Both the position numbers and the translations under genes were made by a program. A stretch of DNA of 52,060 nucleotides from Clostridium sartagoforme AAU1 (GTDB lineage: Bacteria > Bacillota > Clostridia > Clostridiales > Clostridiaceae), in the NCBI RefSeq assembly GCF_000401215.1, contig NZ_ASRV01000164.1, forward strand, positions 1 through 52,060, written 5' to 3'. This document shows, one piece after another, positions 18,650 to 27,755 of the stretch (position 1 is the stretch's first letter; each line of letters starts with the position of its first letter). The notes under the pieces are model-generated. The model had not been told where the DNA came from, searched no databases, and saw only the letters and a program-made list of their open reading frames with translations.

Positions 18650-18684
18650 TTTATCAAGGTGTTAAAATTCAATTTTTGATAAAT
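18650..18684 (+). promoter_or_regulatory. Inverted repeat in the cold-shock gene leader
   Basis: TTTATCAA and TTGATAAA flank a 19-base AT-rich centre about 40-70 bases upstream of the csp start. It could be an mRNA structure in the 5' untranslated region, as in other cold-shock genes, or a protein site. The ribosome binding site AGGAGGA follows. Confidence 0.35.
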
Positions 18685-18720
18685 ACTATTTAATGATAAA
18701 TTCAAGTAGGAGGAAATTTC

Positions 18721-18930
18721 ATGGCTAATATAACTGGTGTAGTCAAGTGGTTCGATAATGAACGTGGATATGGATTTATATCTTGTGAACAAGGAAATGA
18801 TGTATTTGTACATCATTCACAAGTTAAGGAAAATGGACCTGATAGTAGTTTACATGAAGGTGAAAATGTTTCTTTTGATATTAAAGAAAATGAAAAAGGT
18901 CCTATGGCTGTAAATGTTCATAAGCTATAA
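18721..18930 (+). CDS. Cold-shock protein (CspA family)
   Basis: A 69-residue single cold-shock domain protein that binds single-stranded RNA/DNA. It starts with TGVVKWFDNERGYGFIS, containing RNP-1 (RGYGFI), followed by RNP-2 (DVFVHHS). An AGGAGGA site lies seven bases before the ATG. It is alone on the plus strand, between leftward genes, and is followed by a strong terminator. It has the acidic, lysine-poor tail usual in clostridial Csp proteins. Confidence 0.96.
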   Translation: MANITGVVKWFDNERGYGFISCEQGNDVFVHHSQVKENGPDSSLHEGENVSFDIKENEKGPMAVNVHKL

Positions 18931-18965
18931 TTAAAAAAGCATCTCCTTAAAGAGATGCTTTTTAA
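18931..18965 (+). terminator. Terminator of the cold-shock gene
   Basis: AAAAAAGCATCTC pairs with GAGATGCTTTTT across a six-base loop, with a T-run in the plus direction. The A/T symmetry means it can also serve leftward transcripts of the nickel operon. Confidence 0.85.
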
Positions 18966-19001
18966 TTATAAAAATAACTATACGTTTTTTATATTTTATA
19001 T

Positions 19002-19739
19002 TTAAATATTATTTTGTAGGCATAGTGGAAGCTCTAAATTATTAGCCTCTAGTAACTCTTTATCTTTAAGAATTGATTTCGTATCTCCATCCCTAACTAT
19101 TCTTCCTTCACATATAAGAATTGTTCGAGTGCAGGTATCTAAAATCATATCCAAATCATGAGATGCAATAATTTTAAGATGTTCGAATTCATTAAGTATA
19201 TTAATTAAGTTCCTTCTATTCCTAGGATCTAATGCAATTGTAGGCTCGTCCATTAAAATAATATCCGGGTTCATAGCAAATATTGTAGCTATTGATACAA
19301 GTTTTTTTTCACCACCAGACATTTTATATATCTGTTTATCTCTCAAATTTTCTATATGAACTTTTTTTAATGCATAATTCACTCGCATTTCAACTTCCTT
19401 TTCCGAAAAACCATAATTCCGTGGTGCAAATGCTATCTCTTCATAAACATTAGGCATAAAAAGTTGATTGTCTGAATCTTGAAATACATATCCTATTCTT
19501 TCACGAATTCTACTTAAAGTGCTTTTTTGTATAGGTATATCTTCTATTTTTATGCTACCTTCATAATTTAAATTTAATCCAACTAATAACTTTAAAATTG
19601 TAGACTTTCCTACTCCATTAGCTCCAATAATACCAATGGATTCATTCTCCTTTGCAGTAAATGTAATATTCTTTAGTATTGGATATGATTTTTCATAAGA
19701 AAAAGATAAATTTTCTACATCTACATGAATATGACTCAT
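19002..19739 (-). CDS. cbiO: ECF-type nickel/cobalt transporter ATP-binding protein (CbiO/NikO)
   Basis: A 245-residue ATPase. It has FSYEKSYPILKNI, Walker A GANGVGKST, a Q-loop in YVFQDSDNQLFMP (DNQLF is the CbiO/EcfA hallmark), the signature MSGGEKKLVSIA and Walker B IILMDEPTIALDP. It lies 9 bp after the CbiQ gene and powers the CbiMQO-type importer. Nickel rather than cobalt is inferred from the neighbouring hypA and hypB. The A8 run coding GEKK (plus T8 at 19312-19319) is intact here, in contrast to four other genes in the window. Confidence 0.92.
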   Translation of the reverse strand: MSHIHVDVENLSFSYEKSYPILKNITFTAKENESIGIIGANGVGKSTILKLLVGLNLNYEGSIKIEDIPIQKSTLSRIRERIGYVFQDSDNQLFMPNVYEEIAFAPRNYGFSEKEVEMRVNYALKKVHIENLRDKQIYKMSGGEKKLVSIATIFAMNPDIILMDEPTIALDPRNRRNLINILNEFEHLKIIASHDLDMILDTCTRTILICEGRIVRDGDTKSILKDKELLEANNLELPLCLQNNI

Positions 19740-19748
19740 ATTTTCCTC

Positions 19749-20549
19749 CTAAAAAAGTATAGTTCCCATTATTTCAGATATATTAACAAATCTTATGGTA
19801 ATAAATATAGTTAGCCAAGTAATAAAGTAGACATAATCTTTTGAATTACACTTAATATTATGCGCGTATGAAAACTCACCTGTGTACCCTCTTAAGCACA
19901 TGCTTTCGTATATATTTTCTGCTTTATCCATACTCCTAAGCAATAGTTGACCCATAAGAGAACCCCATACTTTATAATGTATTCCTTTTTGATTTGGAGC
20001 TCTCAAACTATATGCTTCACTAATTTGATTCGCTTCCTTAAGCAATACTGTTAAATACCTATAGATAAGTAGAACTTGAGTTATAAAAATTTTAGGTATA
20101 TATATACACTCCATTGCATAGCATATTTTTTCAATATTTGTTGTAACAATAAGAATATAAGATGCTAAAACCGCTAAAATTCCCTTCATCATTAAAGTAC
20201 TCATGGAAATAATTCCTCCTGAAATAGAAATTCCATTTATACTAAATAATATTTCTTTATCAAAAAGTGGATTAAACAACCCCATAAAACACACTAACGG
20301 AAGTACTAACCTCATTTTTTTTATACTATCTTTAAAAGAAATACCAGCAATTATAAAAATAACTATTGGATATATAAACATACCTATAACTCCTGTTATA
20401 TTATATTTATGGAATGATACAACTAATAAAATATATATAATAGTTAAGATAACCTTAATCAGTGGATGAATTTTATTCATCCACTTATCTTCATTTGATA
20501 AAGCATCTATATTATTAATTTCATAAATTGTATTATTCAACTTACTCAT
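19749..20549 (-). CDS. cbiQ: ECF-type nickel/cobalt transporter transmembrane protein (CbiQ/NikQ)
   Basis: A 266-residue membrane protein. It opens with the cytosolic IHPLIKVILTIIYI of CbiQ/EcfT proteins, followed by several helices. The coupling region has SLRAPNQKGIHYKVWGSLMGQLLLRSMDKAENIYESMCLRGY, containing the two conserved Ala/Arg-Gly coupling motifs. The ATG overlaps the stop codon of the CbiM gene (ATGA), so the two are translationally coupled. It is the T-component linking the substrate subunit to the ATPase. Confidence 0.92.
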   Translation of the reverse strand: MSKLNNTIYEINNIDALSNEDKWMNKIHPLIKVILTIIYILLVVSFHKYNITGVIGMFIYPIVIFIIAGISFKDSIKKMRLVLPLVCFMGLFNPLFDKEILFSINGISISGGIISMSTLMMKGILAVLASYILIVTTNIEKICYAMECIYIPKIFITQVLLIYRYLTVLLKEANQISEAYSLRAPNQKGIHYKVWGSLMGQLLLRSMDKAENIYESMCLRGYTGEFSYAHNIKCNSKDYVYFITWLTIFITIRFVNISEIMGTILF

Positions 20550-21547
20550 TTTATAATTTGCCTTCTGAAAAATTTAAAGGTATAGCATCCACCAATACAC
20601 AATACCGAAACTACAAGTCCTCCAATAACTCCTGATATAGAAGTTCCTATTGATGAATCAGAATTTTTAAGTGAGTAATCTGGCAAGATTGCAGTAGCTT
20701 CTTGTAACTTTTGCATATTATCATATATTTCCCCATTTGCCTCCATATCTGTAGATCCAGTAACTTTCTCAATAGACCATTCTAGCCCATCAGGATATTC
20801 AGATGCCATAAGTGAAATACCTCCAGCTACTAACAAAGTAAATAATGATATAATTAGCAACACTTTCTTAAACGGTATTAATCCTGCAGTCTTTTTAACA
20901 TCTTCATCTATCCCCCAAAGCAATTCTGGCCTTGCTTCATATATAAAACAAAGTACTGCAGCTGTAATAAGTCCTTCTATTAATCCAATTGCTAAATGTA
21001 TTGGCTGTATAACTGCAACAAAAGTAGAAAATGGCAACTCTGTAATTCCAGAGAGTAAGGTTTCTATAACTACAGAAAATGCTCCCATTTGTAATGTTAA
21101 AACACATCCTGTTATAGATGCTATAATAATTTTTTTCTTAGATGCACCTTTTCTCATTATAGGTTTCCATATAAGCATTGCACCAATAAAACATCCATAA
21201 AAAGCTATATTCCATATATTACTTCCTAAAGCTAATATTCCTCCATCTGCAAACATTAAACATTGTATTAACAACACTCCACCCAGTGTCAAGAATCCTG
21301 CAAAAGGCCCTAATAATGCAGATAATAAAATCCCTCCACATATATGTCCTGATGATCCTGTCCCCGGAATAGTAAAATTAATCATTTGAGCTGCAAATAT
21401 AAATGCGCCCATAACTCCCATTATCGGAATTTTCTTAGTTTCATTTTCCATTCTCACTTTTTTTATTGAATATCCAGTTGCTAAAGCAGAACACGAATAC
21501 ATTACTCCAGCAACTGTAGGTGCAACTAGTGCATCAGCCATGTGCAT
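20546..21547 (-). CDS. cbiM: Nickel/cobalt ECF transporter substrate subunit CbiM/NikM with fused C-terminal PDGLE-type domain
   Basis: A 333-residue membrane protein. The mature N-terminus MHMADALVAP places His2 where CbiM/NikM proteins bind Ni/Co. GTGSSGHICGGILLSALLGPFAGFLTL and QCLMFADGGILALGSNIWNIAF are the conserved core. The C-terminal third contains SEYPDGLEWSIEKV, the PDGLE motif of CbiN/NikN-like small subunits, so M and N functions are fused. GGAGG lies ten bases before the ATG. It determines substrate, and the neighbouring hypAB genes favour nickel. Confidence 0.92.
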   Translation of the reverse strand: MHMADALVAPTVAGVMYSCSALATGYSIKKVRMENETKKIPIMGVMGAFIFAAQMINFTIPGTGSSGHICGGILLSALLGPFAGFLTLGGVLLIQCLMFADGGILALGSNIWNIAFYGCFIGAMLIWKPIMRKGASKKKIIIASITGCVLTLQMGAFSVVIETLLSGITELPFSTFVAVIQPIHLAIGLIEGLITAAVLCFIYEARPELLWGIDEDVKKTAGLIPFKKVLLIISLFTLLVAGGISLMASEYPDGLEWSIEKVTGSTDMEANGEIYDNMQKLQEATAILPDYSLKNSDSSIGTSISGVIGGLVVSVLCIGGCYTFKFFRRQIIK

Positions 21548-21604
21548 TTTTAAAATTCCTCCCCTTTATTTAAAATAATTTATTATGTTTACTTATATTT
21601 AATA

Positions 21605-21628
21605 AGGAGCTGTTGTAAATCAGCTCCT
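21605..21628 (-). terminator. Hairpin between the DUF5692-like gene and cbiM
   Basis: AGGAGCTG (21605-21612) and CAGCTCCT (21621-21628) form a strong 8-bp stem. The minus-strand tail is only moderately T-rich (TATTAAAT), so this may be a partial terminator or attenuator that separates the hyp genes from the transporter genes. It does not resemble the known NiCo riboswitch. Confidence 0.5.
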
Positions 21629-21701
21629 ATTTTAGTTTTGTAATTAATTTTGATTTTTATATTTTAAATTATATATCCTGCAACATACCTTTTATTTACT
21701 G

Positions 21702-22682
21702 CTAAATAGATAATTCTCTTACTTCATGATATTTATTTAAATCAGTATAAAGTTCACCCTTATATGGATTACGCCTTGTCTTGATTACTTTATAAATCAT
21801 ATATATAGCAACTGCAATATTAGCGAGAAGTGCTAACAAACTGAAAATAAATAAAGGTGTTTCATTATAGGTTGATGACACTACAAATTTGCCTTCATCA
21901 ATAAATGCTGGGAAGGTTTGTGCAAACATACACCATAATGCTAATGTATGTGCACGATGTTGAAGCCATGCACCTTTCCCAACAGTAAAAGCACATATTG
22001 TTGGAGCAAGTAACAATGCAAAACCGCAATACCATGAATGTCCTGGAAGACAATTATAAGTGTATGCAAAATTCCATAAATCATAAGCTATAATCCAGAA
22101 CCATAACATATCAGGCCATATCATGTCATTGCTTCTATCTTTATTAGTCCTTTTACGAATACATATTCCAAACCAACCAGTAATAGTTATTATATTTAAA
22201 ATACCTGCAATAGCATTCATATAATTCCATGAACCGCCTAACACATACATTGCATCGTCTGCAAGAATTCCGCCGCCTGCATATTGAAGTCCTACTTGGA
22301 TATCACGTGCTACAGCCTCACAAATATTGATTGCAAGAATCAAAGGTGGAAAGCAAAGTGCTATTTTATTATCTGCTAGTCTCCATTCCCTTCCTGTTTT
22401 TTTATTTTTACCTTTTAAATGCCTTATACACCAAAATCCAATACATCCTGCTGTTGCTGAATATACCTTTGCTAAATGAAACCAATCAGTATAAGTTTTC
22501 TCTTTCAATACTGTAAACCATAAAACAGATAGTATCATTGGTAATATTACAAAAGCTATAAATCCACAAACTTTTGAACGCCTTGTTACTTCATTAAGTA
22601 AAAATAAAATTATGAATATAGCAATCCAAACTAACCATACAGATAAATCAGAAGCTCCCGCTTCATAGTTAAAACTAAACAT
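21702..22682 (-). CDS. Multi-pass membrane protein, DUF5692-like, function unknown
   Basis: A 326-residue protein with about eight to nine membrane helices and a very high tryptophan content, for example MIWPDMLWFWIIAYDLWNFAYTYNCLPGHSWYCGF. It resembles the DUF5692 family, for which I know no function. Two His/Cys-bearing spots (NCLPGHSWYC and LQHRAHTLALWCMF) could bind metal, but this is speculative. It lies between hypA (30 bp upstream) and the nickel importer, so a role in nickel handling is inferred from context only. Confidence 0.75.
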   Translation of the reverse strand: MFSFNYEAGASDLSVWLVWIAIFIILFLLNEVTRRSKVCGFIAFVILPMILSVLWFTVLKEKTYTDWFHLAKVYSATAGCIGFWCIRHLKGKNKKTGREWRLADNKIALCFPPLILAINICEAVARDIQVGLQYAGGGILADDAMYVLGGSWNYMNAIAGILNIITITGWFGICIRKRTNKDRSNDMIWPDMLWFWIIAYDLWNFAYTYNCLPGHSWYCGFALLLAPTICAFTVGKGAWLQHRAHTLALWCMFAQTFPAFIDEGKFVVSSTYNETPLFIFSLLALLANIAVAIYMIYKVIKTRRNPYKGELYTDLNKYHEVRELSI

Positions 22683-22712
22683 TATTATTCCCCCAGTTAT
22701 AATTTTTTTATA

Positions 22713-23054
22713 TTAATAACAAACAATCTCTTTTATATAAAATTCTTTACCACCTAACAGTTCCCAATCCTTAGTTTCACACTTTGGGCATATTCCATTA
22801 TTTGAAACTAAATTAAATACTTTATTACATTCCTTACACAAAGCATTAGCGGGCAATATTTCTATCTCTAATTCCGATCCTTGCAATATTGTTCCTTCAA
22901 TTGTTGCTGGGTAAAGATTTTTCATATATCTTGGAATCATTGAAGAGAGTTCTCCAATTTGTAAAACTAAAGTTTCAACTTTTTTTACATCATTTTGTTT
23001 TGCAAAATTCTCTACAGTTTTAATAATTTCAAATAGAACCCCTATCTCATGCAT
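22713..23054 (-). CDS. hypA: Hydrogenase/urease nickel-incorporation protein HypA
   Basis: A 113-residue nickel metallochaperone. The N-terminal MHE (His2 binds Ni), the GELSSMIP segment and a zinc ribbon with Cys73-x2-Cys76 and Cys89-x2-Cys92 are all present. It delivers nickel with HypB to a nickel enzyme. It is placed 19 bp downstream of the large oxidoreductase gene, in the same operon. Confidence 0.95.
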   Translation of the reverse strand: MHEIGVLFEIIKTVENFAKQNDVKKVETLVLQIGELSSMIPRYMKNLYPATIEGTILQGSELEIEILPANALCKECNKVFNLVSNNGICPKCETKDWELLGGKEFYIKEIVCY

Positions 23055-23073
23055 ATGAACTCTCCTAATATCA

Positions 23074-25751
23074 CTAATTCATTTTAAATATATTTTTAGC
23101 CTTTTTAATTGCAATTCTACCTTTACGCTTAAGAATTTGCTTAATAACTACTGGCTTTAAGTCCTCATAAGCTACCCCTTCTCCGTCATATTTTCTAACA
23201 AGTGAAATTGCATCAAACTTACATTTTGTTGTGCAAGCCCCACATCCTACACATAAAAATTCGTCTACAACCGTTGCACCGCAGCTAAGGCAACGTTCAG
23301 TTTCCTTCTTTATTTGTTCTTCAGTAAATGTACCACGTAAATCCTTAAATGTTTCCTTTGATTTTTCTGCATCCACGTGATTAGCTTTTTGCCTAGGTAG
23401 ACGATCATATCCTTCTAGTTCAATATTTTCTTTATCTATAGAATGATATTCTTTTCTATCTCGTCCTATAACTAAACTTTGTCCTGGATGAACATAACGA
23501 TGTATTGAAATTGCCCCTTCTTTACCTGCTGCAATAGCATCAATTGCAAATCTTGGACCTGTAAATGCATCTCCACCTGCAAAAACATCCTTTTCTCCTG
23601 TTTGATAAGTAAATGAATCTCCCTTTATTGTATTATTTCTATTTAACTCTATATTACTGTTATTAAGTAAATTTCCCCAAAAAATTGATTGACCAACTGA
23701 AAGTAATATAGTATCTGCTTTTATAATCATTGTATTGTCTTCATCATATTTAGGATTGAATCTATTATTTTCATCAAATACAGAAATGCATTTCTTAAAT
23801 TCTATTCCAGTAACATGTCCATTTTTCGAAATAATTCTTTTTGGCCCCCATGAATTGTTAATAGTAATTCCTTCTGATAAAGTTTCTTCTATTTCTTCAT
23901 CAAGAGCTGGCATTTCTTCTAGACTTTCAAGACAAAATATATTAACGCTTTCTCCTCCAACTCTAGTGGCTGTTCGGGCAACATCTATGGCAACATTACC
24001 ACCACCTATGACAACTACATTCCCTTTAAGATTAACATCCTCTCCTAAATTCACACTACGTAAGAAATCTACTCCTGTAATTATCCCTTCTGACTCTTCA
24101 CCCTCTATACCTATTTTCCTTCCTGCTTGAGCTCCAATTGCAAGATAAAATGCTTCATATCCATCAGCCCTTAACTCATTTAAAGTTATATCCTTACCAA
24201 CTTCAACTCCACTCTTAAATTCAACTCCTAACTCTCTTAAAACATCTATTTCTGCATTTACTACATTCTTTTCTAGTCTAAAAGATGGAATCCCAAGAGT
24301 TAACATACCGCCAAGCACCTTTTGCTTTTCGAATACAGTTACCTTATAACCTTCAGTTGCTAAATAAAATGCACATGAAAGGCCTGCTGGACCTGCTCCT
24401 ACAACTGCAATTTTCTTATTATAATCATGCTTTATCTTTGGCACATATCTATTTTCTGTATTCAAATCTTGATCTGCAATAAACTTCTTAATTTCATCTA
24501 TAGCAATAGGATCATCTATATCTCCTCTAGTACATGCAGATTCGCACTTTCTTGGACAAATACGCCCACATACTGCTGGAAATGGATTTTCATGTTTAAT
24601 TAATTCAAGTGCTTCTTTATATTTTCCTTGAGAAGCTAATTTTATATACCCTTGAATGGCAATATGAGCTGGACATTCTGTTTTACAGGGACTAGTGCCA
24701 CTATCTACAACATTTTTTCTATTAACTCTATAATTAGGATTCCATTTTTCTGGTCCCCATTCTGTATCACGTGGAGTTTCAACTTTTTCTACTTCTATAG
24801 GCTTTACTGAACATAGCTTTTGCCCTAGCTTAAGAGCATTAACAGGACAGTTTACAACACATTCTCCACAGGCAACACATTTTTCTTTATCAACCTGAGA
24901 AACATAATTTGAACGCACCATATCTACATTTTTAAACATTTCAGCTGTTCTTAAAGATAAACATGAACATCCACAACAATTACAAATTGCATGAGTTTTT
25001 CCTGAACCATCTAGATTAGGTATTTGATGCATTAACCCATTTTCTTCTGCTCTTTTAATTATCTCAAAGGCTTCTTCTCTTGTAATTTGGCGACCTCTTC
25101 CTGTACGAATATAATATTCAGCGGCATGTCCCATTTGAATGCACATATCTTCAGCTAAATGACCACATCCCTCTCCCATAACTTTTCTAGCTGTACGGCA
25201 AGAACAGTCTGAAACTGTAAAGATATCATTTTCATTAAGGTATTTAGAGACCTCTTCATAAGACGCTTTTCTGGTTTCACCATCAATAGCTTGTTCTATT
25301 GGGATAACACGCATTAATCCTACTCCTACAGGAAATGCCCCTGTAGTTTTTGGTCCTCTTACTCTTCCATAAGCTTCAAAAGCTTCTGCAATTTGAGGAT
25401 ATTTGTTAACGTTTTCTATATTGTTGACCATCATCTCCATGATTCCAGGAACCCAAGTATCAAACCAATAATTATCAACACCATCAATCTTATTTACAAA
25501 GCATACGCCTGCAACTGCTAAATCCCATAATAGTTTTTCTGTTTCTTCTATTGATTTCCCACATAATGGAGCAAGTTCTTTTGCTGTACTTTTTTTCTTA
25601 TTTTCATACAAAGAGCTACTTCTGCCATTTCTTCCGTAACAACCGGTTCTAATATTCTATATTCTGGATCTTCAGCTTTTATCTCATTTTTCGATCCTCG
25701 TTTTTTCTTACTAATATGATTAGCAAGATCCAACACCTTTTCCTTTACCAT
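23074..25751 (-). pseudogene. Large Fe-S/FAD pyridine-nucleotide oxidoreductase (GltD/NfnB-like core), one frameshift
   Basis: Read from ATG 25751 with one A added to the A7 run (plus T7, 25590-25596), the gene gives an 892-residue protein. The upstream frame ends as VQQKNLLHYVGNQ, while the continuing frame reads STAKELAPLCGKSIEETE, the evident continuation. Domains: an N-terminal region with Cys clusters CSCRTAR and CNCCGCSC; a ferredoxin motif CVACGECVVNCP; a Fer4_20 domain (CKTECPAH ... CGRICPRKCESACTRG); an FAD site VVGAGPAGLSCA; an NAD(P) site VVIGGGNVAIDVART; GGDAFTGP; and a C-terminal CLSCG plus CVGCGACTTKC. It is similar in core to glutamate synthase small subunit and NfnB. The electron partner is unknown. 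It sits between hypB and hypA. Confidence 0.8.
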
Positions 25752-25848
25752 AATATTTCCCCCTAAATTTAGTGTTAAATTATGAAAATTAAGTTAAATA
25801 AACTTCACTAATTTTTTCATATAAAACTTTGCACTATCAATTTTTGCA

Positions 25849-26520
25849 TTAATACTGATTCCAATCCCTTACTTCTCTACGAATCCAGTCTGCAAATTTC
25901 TCGATACCTTCTCCTGTTCTTGCAGATATTGTAATTATCTCGGCCTTTGGATTCAATTTCTTAACACGTTCCTTGCAAGCCTCTAAATCAAAATCAAAAT
26001 ACTCTAAAACATCAATTTTATTAATTAATAAAACGTCTACAATTGAGAACATTAATGGATATTTTAATGGCTTATCATCTCCTTCCGGAACACTTAAAAT
26101 CATTGCATTTTTTGATGCTCCTGTATCAAACTCTGCTGGACACACTAAATTACCTACATTTTCTAATATTGCGAAATCAATCTCTTCTGTTCCAAGTGCT
26201 TGTAATCCTTGTTTTGTCATATCTGCATCAAGATGACACATCCCCCCAGTATGTAATTGAATTACTTTCACACCAGTTTTAGAAATAGTATGTGCATCTA
26301 CATCAGAATCAATATCAGCTTCCATAACTCCAATATTCATTTCTTCTTTTAAAAGATCTATTATTTTGGTAAGTGTTGTAGTCTTCCCAGAACCCGGAGA
26401 AGACATTAAGTTTAATAAAAACGTTTTCTCCTTTTTTAATTCTTCCCTAAGTAAACTTGCTTGGTGGTCATTGTCTTTGAAAACACTTTGCTTAATTTCA
26501 AGAACCCTAAAATCATTCAT
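25849..26520 (-). CDS. hypB: Hydrogenase nickel-incorporation GTPase HypB
   Basis: A 223-residue SIMIBI-class GTPase that inserts nickel with HypA. The P-loop is SSPGSGKTT (40-48). The G-domain metal site has Cys95-His96 in GGMCHLD and Cys127 in NVGNLVCPAEFD, and NKID gives guanine specificity. There is no histidine-rich N-terminal stretch, so it is not a nickel-storage form. It is the first gene of the leftward operon, and about 440 bp of regulatory DNA separates it from the divergent GntR gene. Confidence 0.95.
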   Translation of the reverse strand: MNDFRVLEIKQSVFKDNDHQASLLREELKKEKTFLLNLMSSPGSGKTTTLTKIIDLLKEEMNIGVMEADIDSDVDAHTISKTGVKVIQLHTGGMCHLDADMTKQGLQALGTEEIDFAILENVGNLVCPAEFDTGASKNAMILSVPEGDDKPLKYPLMFSIVDVLLINKIDVLEYFDFDLEACKERVKKLNPKAEIITISARTGEGIEKFADWIRREVRDWNQY

Positions 26521-26751
26521 ATATTATCCCCATATCTATAAAATTTTAGACTATAGTTTTAGTAAAATTAAGAATTTTCAGATATTAATAAATATTTTTA
26601 CCCCTATATTTATAATGTTTTAAATATTTATTTATTGTACTGTTTTACTTAAATAAGTATATTAACTTTTAATATACTATTAGTTTTAATTATGTATATT
26701 ATTAATTGAACCATATATTCTTTTATATTGATATTTTAAAAATCGCTTTTA
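26521..26751. other. Leader and promoter region of the hyp/nickel operon
   Basis: AT-rich DNA with no gene. It must contain the hypB transcript start. No clear riboswitch or terminator was found. Confidence 0.4.
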
Positions 26752-26766
26752 TCTGGTCATACCAGA
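26752..26766. promoter_or_regulatory. GntR-type operator 1
   Basis: TCTGGTCATACCAGA is a 15-base palindrome with TGGT-N3-ACCA at its core, the half-site layout recognised by FCD-type GntR (FadR-like) proteins. It lies on the hypB side of the divergent region, and its core matches operator 2 at 10 of 11 bases. It is a likely site for the GntR regulator encoded at 26963. Confidence 0.75.
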
Positions 26767-26880
26767 ATACCAAATTATATTTTGATAAAATATTAACATA
26801 TTTAATTATTCAAGTCAATATTTTCCTATCTATCAATACTTATTTTATGCCACTCTTTGATATATATACCTTATATATTA

Positions 26881-26933
26881 TTGATTTATGTTTAATTTTG
26901 GAATATAATAATTATTGGTACGTGGTTATACCA
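26881..26933 (+). promoter_or_regulatory. Promoter of the GntR gene with operator 2
   Basis: TTGATT (26881-26886) and TATAAT (26904-26909) have a 17-bp spacer. TGGTTATACCA (26923-26933) follows just downstream of the predicted start of transcription, a position expected for autorepression. It differs from operator 1 only at the first spacer base. Confidence 0.75.
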
Positions 26934-26962
26934 ATATCAGAATAAAGAGGTGAAAATATTAT

Positions 26963-27667
26963 ATGGAATTTACAAAATTAACTTCGCCATCATTAAAAGA
27001 ATTATTTATACGCGAATTAGAGAAGATGATTTTATCAGGAAAACTTCCTATTGGTGAAAAGCTTCCTCCCGAAAGAGAACTTGCTAAATCTATGCAAGTT
27101 AGTAGAGCTGTAGTTAATTCTGGTATTTCTGAATTAGCAAGAAAAGGTTTTTTAAATATTAAGCCAAGAATAGGTACATTTGTAGCTGATTATCGTAGAA
27201 ATGGAACTATGGATACTTTAATTTCCATCATGAATTATAATGGAGGTATATTAAGAAAATCAGAGATACGCTCAATTATAGAAATTCGTATTGCATTTGA
27301 TTCCCTAGCTGTAGAATTATGTATTCCAACAATTACCGATGAGGAAATTAATAATTTAAAAAATTATGTTAATCAAATAGAGGAAACAAATTCACCTGAA
27401 GAAGCTTCTGAATTAGCTTTTGAATTTCATCATGAATTAGCTTTTCTTTCTGGAAACACCTTGATGCCCATGATTTTTTCCTCATTTAAAACTCCTATAT
27501 TATCCTTATGGGAACGTTTTTGTAGATTGCATGGTTTAGAATCTTTACGCAAAAATACAACTACCCTATTTAAATATATCGAACAAAGAGATAGTGCAAA
27601 AGCTATAGAATGGTTAAAAACTTCTCTTAATGATATTATAGATGGCAGTACTCAAATTTACTATTAA
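26963..27667 (+). CDS. FCD-domain GntR family transcriptional regulator
   Basis: A 234-residue repressor-type protein. The N-terminal winged helix has LPIGEKLPPERELAKSMQVSRAVV, the GntR recognition segment. The C-terminal all-helical FCD domain (about 85-230) has the metal/ligand-site pattern with Arg/Asp/His positions (EIRIAFDSLAVELC, FHHELAFLSGN). FCD regulators usually respond to organic acids and often bind a metal ion. It is divergent from hypB. The two matching operators suggest it controls both itself and the nickel operon. The effector is unknown; lactate-type ligands are known in the family. Confidence 0.92.
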   Translation: MEFTKLTSPSLKELFIRELEKMILSGKLPIGEKLPPERELAKSMQVSRAVVNSGISELARKGFLNIKPRIGTFVADYRRNGTMDTLISIMNYNGGILRKSEIRSIIEIRIAFDSLAVELCIPTITDEEINNLKNYVNQIEETNSPEEASELAFEFHHELAFLSGNTLMPMIFSSFKTPILSLWERFCRLHGLESLRKNTTTLFKYIEQRDSAKAIEWLKTSLNDIIDGSTQIYY

Positions 27668-27704
27668 TTAAGTATTATATGATATACATATATAGTAATC
27701 CTAA

Positions 27705-27740
27705 AAAGAATGGCTCTTATTTAATAAAAAGCCATTCTTT
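27705..27740 (+). terminator. Terminator shared by the converging GntR and hydrolase genes
   Basis: AAAGAATGGCT (27705-27715) pairs with AGCCATTCTTT (27730-27740). The A-rich 5' flank and T-rich 3' arm make it bidirectional. Confidence 0.8.
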
Positions 27741-27755
27741 CCAAAATATTTTTAC

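Noticed and set aside
21548-21701. Possible nickel/cobalt riboswitch before the importer
   Set aside because: Only one simple hairpin is present; the conserved four-helix NiCo motif was not found.
23074-25611. An 845-residue oxidoreductase starting at TTG 25611
   Set aside because: The apparent start has no ribosome binding site and lies inside the upstream frame; the true start at 25751 is joined to it by one base at the A7 run.
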